A stretch of 64,000 nt of DNA, taken from contig NC_092672.1 of assembly GCF_964355755.1 (NCBI RefSeq), positions 38,496,501-38,560,500 on the forward strand. Reading direction: 5' to 3'. Positions within the stretch are counted from its first letter, which is position 1. Each line of letters begins with the position of its first letter. Below are positions 38,101-47,700 of this stretch, in pieces. The stretch is from Antedon mediterranea (taxonomy: Eukaryota; Echinodermata; Crinoidea; Comatulida; Antedonidae). Below the pieces are notes generated by a model, which was not told the origin of the DNA, ran no database searches, and saw only the letters and a list, made by a program, of their open reading frames with translations. A program made the translations under genes and the position numbers.

Positions 38101-40764
38101 ACTTCATCCTTTATTATTTTGAAAATCTAGAAGAAAAAAAAAAGCAAATGGATGTAATTATTAATCTTTATTTGGACATTTTTTTTTTTTGTTATCGATC
38201 TAACAAGGTTTGTTCACCTTTCGTTTTGTATCATCAGAAATTAATGACATCTGATTGGTCATTACCATCACCTGATCTAACAAACTAGATTCATACGAAA
38301 TGTTGCTAAGCAATGAACGCTGTTTCTGCAACGCAGATTGATAGGAGAATCCAAATGAAGTCCTTGAATGAAAAACATTAAATATTAATATTATATAAAA
38401 TAAACTATTAAAATTGTTTATGGTACTAACTCTATACCGAACTAACCCACAACCATACGACCACTACTATACGGTACTACTTACGCATAAACTAGACCCG
38501 CTGGCGCCAAGAAACAAGCTAAAATGGACCCACAACCATACGACCACTACTATACGGTACTACTTACGCATAAACTAGACCCGCTGGCGCCAAGAAACAA
38601 GCTAAAATGGACCCACAACCATACGACCACTACTATACGGTACTACTTACGCATAAACTAGACCCGCTGGCGCCAAGAAACAAGCTAAAATGGACCCACC
38701 ACCATACGACCACTACTATACGGTACTACTTACGCATAAACTAGACCCGCTGGTGCCAAGAAACAAGCTAAAATGGACCCACAACCATACGACCACTACT
38801 ATACGGTACTACTTACGCATAAACTAGACCCGCTGGCGCCAAGAAACAAGCTAAAATGGACCCACCACCATACGACCACTACTATACGGTACTACTTACG
38901 CATAAACTAGACCCGCTGGTGCCAAGAAACAAGCTAAAATGGACCCACAACCATACGACCACTACTATACGGTACTACTTACGCATAAACTAGACCCGCT
39001 GGTGCCAAGAAACAAGCTAAAATGGACCCACAACCATACGACCACTACTATACGGTACTACTTACGCATAAACTAGACCCGCTGGCGCCAAGAAACAAGC
39101 TAAAATGGACCCACCACCATACGACCACTACTATACGGTACTACTTACGCATAAACTAGACCCGCTGGTGCCAAGAAACAAGCTAAAATGGACCCACAAC
39201 CATACGACCACTACTATACGGTACTACTTACGCATAAACTAGACCCGCTGGTGCCAAGAAACAAGCTAAAATGGACCCACAACCATACGACCACTACTAT
39301 ACGGTACTACTTACGCATAAACTAGACCCGCTGGCGCCAAGAAACAAGCTAAAAAAAGCAAAACAAATTATAATACAGTATTAATACAAAATGCGAACAT
39401 TTTCTAATATCATGAAGAACAACAATAAGCGTCTGGATGTTGAATTGCCTTTATATTACTCAGAGAGAAATTCTGAGAAGGATAGAGATTGATTATTGAT
39501 GGATGTTGTCAACGTCAATAGCATCCGCCAGGAGAAGGGCGTGGAATATTATAGGCCTACACGAATTACCACTCCTTTAAAAAAAATAACTCTTACCAAT
39601 AGCGTCGTTCACATCTGGTGTGCCATGAGGGAACCTCTCAGATGGCCAAAAATAGCCAACAAGAGGAGAGTAAAGGAACAGAACGACAGGACAGAAGCCT
39701 AGTGACAACAAAGCTGGACCAGAGATCATCATCAAAGGTAGAGGTCTGTTAGAATATCCGTCCATACTGTCTATTACAACTAAGTCATCATACGTCAAAA
39801 CTGAAAAGAAACAAGTTAATATACTACATTGGTGTCGTCAATTATCATCGATTATCGCAATCTTCAGATCATTTCGTCATCATAAATTCTGTTAATCATC
39901 CTCATCATCATCCTCACCATCATCAACATCTTCATCAATTATGTTCGTCATCAACATCTTCATCAATTATGTTCATCATCATCAATTCTTTTCATCAACA
40001 TGGGCCATCATCAATTCAGTTCATCATCATCATCGCCGTCAACATCTTCATCAATTCTGTTCATCATCATCATCAATTCAGTTCATCATAATCACCATCA
40101 TCATCATCAACATCTTCATCAATTCTTTTCATAATCACCATGAACATCACCATCATCATAAATTATGTTGTTCATCACCATCAATTTTGTTCATCATCAT
40201 CATCACCACAAAAGTTACATTAGCATTGCATACACGATTGTGGGGCAATCTCGTCAATAAATTTCTTTTGTTGCGCAAATTGTTGATCATCTTTTGCTTC
40301 GGAAAGTCCTAAATGTTGCGACATTCCTCTCACACTTGGACGTGATAGAAATTTCCATTGTAAACTGCGTTGTCTTTTCCTTGAGTAGCGTTTGTATGCT
40401 GAGCGGAACATTAACACCAGCAATCCTAAAATGACAAATTGCATGTTAAAACACCACCGAACATAAAAACTACTGGAAAAACAAAACAAAACACAGCTTT
40501 ATAGTTCGCGCGAATAAATATCCGCGCGAACATTCATGAGCTCTGATTGGTTGCGCATTTTTTGCGTCACAAATTGGTAGATACAAATATTAACGATCCA
40601 CGTTGAAAACGGGCTTAAGGAAGGCACATACCAAGTAAAATGCTTAGACAGAGAATGGCCGGAGGAATAACAATTTCAACTTCTGACGGTCGAATTTCTC
40701 CCTCTGAAAATGGAACTTCTTCATCAGTAATCTCTGCCTCTGGTTCTGGCTCAGGTTCTGCCAT
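35135..40764 (-). CDS. Multi-pass membrane protein, bestrophin-like DUF4239 family
   Basis: Ten exons give 432 residues: 40764-40632, 40425-40234, 39800-39597, 39348-39315, 38362-38218, 38126-38013, 37914-37849, 37127-36984, 35688-35584, 35296-35135. All introns are GT-AG, phases match, and the total is 1299 nt. An acidic N-terminus (MAEPEPEPEAE) precedes a helix at residues 31-51 (IPPAILCLSILLGLLVLMF), then a basic stretch. Hydrophobic segments follow at about 129-159, 177-196, 326-343 and 349-368. The end, with WVFLEALGFCTFFGVMLL and then VVSDLDSAFNGFF, matches the DUF4239 pattern of two C-terminal helices and a (D/S)xPFxG-like turn; this match is from memory. Function is unknown; an ion-channel role is only suggested by the bestrophin-like label. 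Exon 4 is unusual because 11 splice-competent copies exist. The exon 2 donor (GTATGC) is the least certain junction. A 5' UTR exon upstream of 42.5 kb is possible. Confidence 0.8.
35721..35882. mobile_element. MITE family A, diverged copy in intron 8
   Basis: Left end AAGGCATTGTCTATACTATC, right end GTCACATAAAGTTTGATA, with central GATGTGCCCAAATATGG and CACATCACATTTG. Three direct copies of CAAATATGGTAGTGATATCC sit inside. It lies in the last-but-one intron of the DUF4239-like gene. Confidence 0.75.
35930..36090. repeat. G/T-rich simple repeat (GGTTGGTGGTGGG)n
   Basis: About 160 bp of GGTTGGTGGTGGG variants on the plus strand, within intron 8 of the DUF4239-like gene (so CCACCAACCC in the transcript). 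Runs of two and three G every few bases could form G-quadruplexes on the non-transcribed strand. The long W/G/V and P/T open frames here are artefacts of the repeat. Confidence 0.95.
36826..36968. repeat. ~58-bp tandem repeat, 2.5 copies, in intron 8
   Basis: CTTGTGTGTGGACATACACT, TTGCTATTGCGCAATATTG and TCAACCTCCAGTCGTA repeat in order. Intronic relative to the DUF4239-like gene. Confidence 0.8.
37343..37565. repeat. 38-bp tandem repeat, about 6 copies, in intron 7
   Basis: Nearly identical units of CAAATAAACTATACTGACTA followed by ATTACAATAAGACACAAA. They lie between exons 7 and 8 of the DUF4239-like gene. Confidence 0.95.
38445..39357 (-). repeat. 83-bp minisatellite, 11 copies, each carrying a complete exon
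   Basis: The unit is 83 bp and 11 units span 913 bp. In the minus direction every unit has an acceptor (CCATTTTAG), a 34-nt exon from CTTGTTTCTTGGCGCC to GTTTATGC, and a donor GTAAGTAG. In the frame set by exon 3 this encodes ACFLAPAGLVY plus two bases that join exon 5 as Ala. The copy nearest exon 3 (exon at 39348-39315) has a stronger acceptor, GCTTTTTTTAG, from unique flanking DNA, so it is probably the ancestral exon. Variants are few: GGCGCC or GGTGCC (synonymous Ala) and CACAACC or CACCACC. The last six units look like a three-unit block repeated twice. Confidence 0.95.
39885..40205. repeat. (CAT)n-rich simple repeat in intron 2
   Basis: ATCATCATCA runs mixed with AATTCTGTTCATCATC over about 320 bp, within intron 2 of the DUF4239-like gene. 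The histidine-rich open frame here is an artefact. Confidence 0.9.
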
Positions 40765-41225
40765 TATGATTCTGGTAAGACTAAAAAATGATAAATTACG
40801 TTAAAATAATGATGGAAAACATCGAATTTTTGCTCAATAAAATTTTACTTAATGTAGAGCCAATCGTTGGAAGCAGTAACCTAGACAACAATGTGTACAA
40901 TGACGAAATAATTCCACGAGTTTGCCGATCTTTAGTGATTCAGGTGAAACCGATAATTAATTAAATAATAATGCAACGATATTTAGTCATATAGGGGCCC
41001 GGTATAAGGTTTTATGACATAAAATGATGTAAAGTACATGTTATTAAGATGCTTTAGTCCTAGATTTAACTTACAGTATATCTATTTTTCTTTCTAGAAA
41101 CAAGTTAAAATCAGTTAAAATAATACCAATGCTGCGTTCTACCTAATAAAGTTAAGTTTAGTTAAAGTTTTCAAGTACTAGACATTTTCTTTATTAATGT
41201 ACATGTGAGCCACAACAATAGATTG

Positions 41226-42548
41226 GAATATCCATACTTCCATCCATTGGTATGATGAAAAGGTTACGCGGTGGGCATTATAATATTACAGACTTACATC
41301 CATACTTCCATCCATTGGTATGATGAAAAGGTTACGCGGGGGGCATTATAATATTACAGACTTACATCCATACTTCCATCCATTGGTATGATGAAAAGGT
41401 TACGCGGGGGGCATTATAATATTACAGACTTACATCCATACTTCCATCCATTGGTATGATGAAACGGTTACGCGGTGGGCATTATAATATTACAGACTTA
41501 CATCCATACTTCCATCCATTGGTATGATGAAAAGGTTACGCGGGGGGCATTATAATATTACAGACTTACATCCATACTTCCATCCATTGGTATGATGAAA
41601 AGGTTACGCGGGGGGGGGGGGGGGCATTATAATATTACAGACTTACATCCATACTTCCATCCATTGGTATGATGAAAAGGTTACGCGGGGGGCATTATAA
41701 TATTACAGACTTACATCCATACTTCCATCCATTGGTATGATGAAAAGGTTACGCTGTGGGCCGGCATTATAATATTACAGACTTACATCCATACTTCCAT
41801 CCATTGGTATGATGAAAAGGTTACGCGGGAGGAATTATAATATTACAGACTTACATCCATACTTCCATCCATTGGTATGATGAAACGGTTACGCGGTGGG
41901 CATTATAATATTACAGACTTACATCCATACTTCCATCCATTGGTATGATGAAACGGTTACGCGGTGGGCATTATAATATTACAGACTTACATCCATACTT
42001 CCATCCATTGGTATGATGAAAAGGTTACGCGGGGGGCATTATAATATTACAGACTTACATCCATACTTCCATCCATTGGTATGATGAAAAGGTTACGCGG
42101 GGGGGGGGGGCATTATAATATTACAGACTTACATCCATACTTCCATCCATTGGTATGATGAAAAGGTTACGCGGGGGGCATTATAATATTACAGACTTAC
42201 ATCCATACTTCCATCCATTGGTATGCATGATGAAAAGGTTACGCGGTGGGCATTATAATATTACAGACTTACATTCATACTTCCATCCATTGGTATGATG
42301 AAAAGGTTACGCGGGAGGCATTATAATATTACAGACTTACATCCATACTTCCATCCATTGGTATGATGAAAAGGTTACGCTGTGGGCCGGCATTATAATA
42401 TTACAGACTTACATCCATACTTCCATCCATTGGTATGATGAAAAGGTTACGCGGGGGGAATTATAATATTACAGACTTACATCCATACTTCCATCCATTG
42501 TTATGATGAAAAGGTTACGCGGTGGGTATTATAATATTACAGACTTAC
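41226..42548. repeat. ~68-bp tandem repeat, about 19 copies, upstream of the DUF4239-like gene
   Basis: Units contain CATCCATACTTCCATCCATT, GGTATGATGAAAAGGTTACG, a G run of variable length (up to about 14 G) and CATTATAATATTACAGACTT. Read on the minus strand, every unit includes GGATGTAAGTCTG, a good splice-donor consensus. The G-run length differences show slippage within units. Confidence 0.95.
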
Positions 42549-43815
42549 AAATACGATTCTTAAAAATCTATCATGAAATATAACCGGAGTTTTGTCATAA
42601 ACTCAGAAGAAATCTTATATTATGAAGAACAAACTTGTTCACAATAATTCACTATTGGAATGCCCTGCCTTAACTGAAATCGCCCTCAAAACCCTTAAAA
42701 TTAAGGGAATCCCGATTATACTATTATTAGAGACAACCCTCTTTTGTTCGTAAATCCATGTCGGAACTCCTTCGATTATTATCATTAATCGCTGTCTGTT
42801 GTATTGTATAAACGTCGACGTCGTTTATACAAAAATGCAACAGAGGTTTACCCGATCTTTTTTTACCTGATCAGGTCCAAAAAGTAAGGAAAACCATTTG
42901 TATTTACTATATTCCTACTTTTACAAACATAAATTATTAAATGAAAATAAACAAATAACATAAAAAAGTAAAGTAGCTGAAAAAAGTAAAGCTTACCACC
43001 AAATGTAATAGTAAGTCTATGCCTATTTATAATAATATGCATTCATGTTGTGTCACACTGCTGCCAACAATCGAAACAATAACATTGTAACCAGGAGAAA
43101 CTGGCAACGAAACTAACGCACACACGCGATATGTTACTTAGCTACTTATATGACGTACTACGCCCTGTATCAAAATTACGCGCACATCCCATTTCAAATT
43201 CTTCATAGAAAAAACATTGGATTTAGGCCCCATTTAGGTTCATATAAAATAATAATTACTACTAGGCCTATTACAACTGCTTGTAGGCCTACTTCAATTC
43301 CTTTACAACATTCAAATGTTAGGTGATAGTGTATACCTTGAAGTTACCATAAAATTGAATCGCCGCGTAATGTTTACTTTATATTTATAATTATTGGTAT
43401 CGTATTTTTCCTAAATAAACAATTCCTGCATTCTGATCCTGAAACAGGAAATAAGTACATACGAAACTAAACTGAATGTATCCTGTATATTTTGTTTATA
43501 CCACCAAGGAAGAGTGGAATTACAATTTCACTCTTTCCTGGTTACTATATATAACCATGTTTGATGAGAAACTTGGCGTATACACCTGATTCACCTGAAA
43601 AACAAAGTTGTGGCTGTGAATTAAAACAGCTTCCTATTATCTGCTAAAACTAAAATGATGTTTTTAAATAGAAACTTCAACTTGAGAACATGTGTAACTG
43701 CGATGTACTTACTTAACTGTTTATTATTATTAATTCTGTATCTGTATTTAAAATGTAATTGTACTTGTATGTCTTTCTATAATCTAAAAAAAAGAAAAAA
43801 AAATGTTTGTAACTA
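42549..43815. other. Intergenic DNA between two divergently transcribed genes
   Basis: This is the interval between the 5' ends of the DUF4239-like gene and factor B. No coding exon is seen. Minus-strand sequence from about 42850 to 42549 could be a 5' UTR exon of the DUF4239-like gene ending at a GTAAGTCTG donor. A short palindrome TATAAACGTCGACGTCGTTTATA-like motif lies at about 42808-42832. Confidence 0.4.
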
Positions 43816-43998
43816 AAGCTTGGTTCCCACACTAGCGACGCAACACAAGGACGTAACGCAACGCAAGTGAATTGACCAATCACAAGCGATGGCTTATTCG
43901 CTTGTGATTGCTAACTGTCTATAACTTCGCTTGTCATTGGTTAAAACGCTTGCGTTGCGTTTACGCCCTTGCGTTACGTTCTAGTGAGAACCAAGCTT
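43816..43998. mobile_element. Palindromic MITE, family B (complete copy)
   Basis: Runs from AAGCTTGGTTCCCAC to GAGAACCAAGCTT. Internal arms include ACGCAACGCAAGTGAATTGA and CCAATCACAAGCGATGG opposite CGCTTGTCATTGG and TTGCGTTGCGTTTACG. At 183 bp it is the best-preserved member in the window. Confidence 0.85.
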
Positions 43999-44136
43999 TA
44001 TGACTATTCACTATTATGCATGCCTTTTTGTTAATCATGGACCATTTGTAAGAACATTATTTTTAATGAAAATGTCATCCATGTAAAATAAGTTTATAAA
44101 TAAATAAATAAATAAATAAATCTGCATGTATCATAC

Positions 44137-44274
44137 TAGTCACTAACCGCGACGTAATAATCAATTTAACCAATCACAAGCGATGGATTATCCAAATTTT
44201 CGCTTGTGATTGGTCAACTTGCTTGCGTTGCCCTTACTACGTCCTTGCGTTGCGTTCTAGTGGGAACCAAGCTT
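44137..44274. mobile_element. Palindromic MITE, family B (left end truncated)
   Basis: ACCAATCACAAGCGATGGAT opposite TCGCTTGTGATTGGTCAAC, ending CTAGTGGGAACCAAGCTT. Immediately upstream of the factor B promoter. Confidence 0.8.
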
Positions 44275-44476
44275 TACATACGACGTATTATTAGTACATA
44301 TATAAGTATCGAGTTGTTCAGGTGGCTCACATTGATTCCAGGTACGTGGTAGGACCGGGGCTGTTTTCGTTGGATTTACAAAAGGTTATGAACTGGGCTT
44401 GGTCCTCGTAAATCCGCCTTTGTGGATTTAGTATCCAACGATTCATATCCTACATCTTAAAAGTGGGACGTTGCTA

Positions 44477-44602
44477 ATTTGCATACATCGGTATCGATTT
44501 GTGTCGTCATAAGCTAGCTCCTATTGGTCCGCAAAAGTACTTTTCTAAACGTTTCATTTGCATATTTCCGCCTGTTAATCCAAAGTGAGTGAGTACTATA
44601 AA
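44477..44602 (+). promoter_or_regulatory. Factor B core promoter: two octamers, inverted CCAAT, TATA box
   Basis: Perfect octamers ATTTGCAT at 44477-44484 and 44556-44563, an inverted CCAAT (ATTGG) at 44523-44527 and TATAAA at 44597-44602. The start codon is about 120 nt beyond the TATA box, leaving a 5' UTR of about 90 nt with one tiny upstream frame (ATG at about 44648, six codons). The spacing of octamer to TATA (about 34 bp) is like that of immunoglobulin and H2B promoters. Function is inferred from motifs only. Confidence 0.65.
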
Positions 44603-44718
44603 GCCTTGATATACAATCACTACTTTTGATTAAGATTATAGTTGATTATGGTTCCGTCGTGTCTGTAGATTACTCTTTGTTTTAATAGAATATCAATATT
44701 GGATTTAGACAATACAGA

Positions 44719-47700
44719 ATGTTGTTGCGACTTGTCTTGTTAGCAACGATTTGTTACCACCGGCGGGTAATTGGCCAGAGCAGTGTGAATAGACAACACA
44801 ATGGTAAGTATTACTAGTAGGCCTATAAAGGAAAAGGAGGGAGGATTTGTATCTTTATCAACTCAGAATAAACAACTTGAAGTGAATGTCAACAAAATAC
44901 ACGAAGAACTTGTAGGAGGCTGATTAGACTTCCCCCAAACCTTTATTGTCTTTTATGTTAGTCAACCACTCGACGTTTCGATTTTTGTCGGAAAATATAT
45001 ATTATATTATACGTATAAAACATCATAAGTGCCTAAATATTTAACTTTAATAATTACGGTCTAGAACCTAGTCTAGAGGCTGGTTTGTGCAGGTGCTGAT
45101 GAAGACTCTTGAACCGAAAGAGTCGGATCGGATCGTAAGTATGGTGAAATATTGATGAAACAGATTTAAAGTAAGAAAATGAAGAAGCAATGCAAGGTGT
45201 TAAATTGGTGATGCTAAATAATAAAGTAAAATAATATAAGTAAACATATTTAATTATCCATCCATAAATTAAAGTTTAATTGTTTCAGAGTACTGAATTT
45301 GTTTTCACCATTGTCAACATAATCGTTATTGTCGTCTGTTACTGTTATTATACACAATCTAGCCTGCGCCGTGGATTCATCAGAAAGTGACTACGCGCCG
45401 TTACCAGGTGATGAGTCGTACTCGTTTTCAGCAAGTGTGTCCTCCACTGATAATACTCCGAAAGAAGGAGGAGGTTGTATGAGAGACGCTTACTGTGACA
45501 CGGAGACCTCAACATGCATCTGTAAAGACGGCTTTGATGGAGATGGTGTCATTTGTACACGTGAGTGATTTATTCATAATGCTTGTCGAGGCAGAGGCAC
45601 CGCACCGTAAAAACCATAGGAAACCAATCGGCACGGGTTCAAAGCTCTAAAATGGTTCTCGTGGTAGAGCTATGGAGCTATAAATTAAATGTTATAGTAT
45701 TGGATATAGTATGGCTCTAGGATATACTGTAGGAACTGTATATACTGTAGAATTTTAGTTATGATATTAACAAGAATGTCGCCCTCTATAGCTGCACCAC
45801 AACGTGCACTAGTTCCCGTATGCCTCTAATATTAAAAATGGTTTTACTATAAACATTCATTTGAACTTTCTAGATGCAATGAATTTTCATTATTTTTCGA
45901 TAAAATGAAAGTGTTTTAAATATTGTTTTTTTCAAACGAGCAAAAATTAAAATTAAAATTACGTACAAACGTTTGTAAATATATATAGGCCAAATCAGAC
46001 AGACAGTTTTATTTAGGTCGTCGGGAGAATTTTAAACATTTTTAAACTTCTTTCTACGAGACGACTCGTCGGGCCTCGTCGTACAACGCTGTCCGAGTTG
46101 GCTTTAAGCATATGGATGGAAATAGCGCTTAAACTTGATGATTTGATAAAACTTGATGATTTGATAAAACTTGATGATTTGATAAAACTCGATGATTTGA
46201 TAAATTAGAATTCATTTTAGACTTCTATTTTCCTTCTATTATTATTATTATCATCATCATTTTATTTATTAATAAAAAAAATGTAAATTTTGAAATCTTA
46301 ATTTACAAAGCATTGGCAACATGCCAATGGCCAAAACGAGTACATCACGGTAACTGGACAAGATTAGGAGAAGACAGAGAAACCAAAGAAATGTATCCAG
46401 GAGATCGCATTAAATATTCCTGCAAACATGGGTATGCAATCAAACGTAATAGTGGACAGAAAGTACGAACATGCATGTCAACTGGACAATGGGATCTCAA
46501 GAAACCAGTTTGTGTTGGTAAGTCTATTTATGTAAAAACATAATAATAAATAGATACAGTAACATTTTAATGAAAAGGAGGGATGTGGTATTCATTCATT
46601 CATTTGGTCAAAATCATTGTCAACTATGTACACAAAACAACAAGAAAATTACACATAAAATGGAGTTAAAAGGGTATAAAACTGCAATAAAACAATAAAA
46701 AGCAGAAAGCGTGAGTTAAAATATTGAGGCATTACAGTCATAAAAGATTATAGTATAAATGAAAGATAATTCGAATGACTAATGTTCAATGGGATTATTA
46801 GAATGATAGATGAATTATTTTATGAAACTACAGTTAAAATAATTCTAAAGTTTTGAGTGAATCAAATGGGTCACATGCATGATAATGCGCGATGCATTTC
46901 TGAGCACCACACCTCTGTCACTCATGCCAACAGTATGCAAATTAATTAAATATGTTAATTAGAGAATATGGAATGTTTCGAAAGAAACATAAATGATGAA
47001 TTATTAATTTTAGTGGCAAAGTGTGATGCGCCAGAGGTGAACATTACCAACGGGAACTCTACAGCACTTGCTGGTACAAAGTATCCAAGAGATCACATCA
47101 TATTATACTCGTGTTTCCCGGGTTACAGGATCAACGGCGGAAGTTCGGAACTGATATGCATATCTGACGATTCCTTAAGTGGAGAATGGAGTGATCCGAC
47201 TCCAACGTGTGAAGGTATAAAATATTCCTATACTTAAGCTCTGTTTACACTATCAAACTTTATGTGACGAAAAATATATATCCATATATGGACATAAAAA
47301 TGTTATATAACTACCATATTTGGGCACACTTTTTTGTCAAACTTGTTTGATAATGTAGACAGAGCTTATAACTTAGGCCTACTCATGTGTAATTCCAATA
47401 CATTTATTAATGAACGGATTGCATATGAATGTTTTTAAACCAACATTGCAGAGAAGAATTGATCATAGTAACATTTATTTATTTATTTACATTACAATAT
47501 TCCTTTCGGTGAAACATAAAAATAAAAAGTGAGCACTGAGGAGAGACAATAGAGGTCAAGGACAACTATCGCCAAAGGGCGTGTCTCTCCAAATATAATA
47601 AGTTACAGGACAGGAAACTATGTTCTTATGTTAAAAAATTACTGCAGTATTGCCTTTGACTTAATAATTTAAACTGCATTTTATTACAGTAATACAATGT

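Noticed and set aside
45288-45363. Alternative acceptor TTTCAG for factor B exon 2
   Set aside because: In the phase set by exon 1 it runs into a TGA at once, whereas the acceptor at 45362 gives an open frame.
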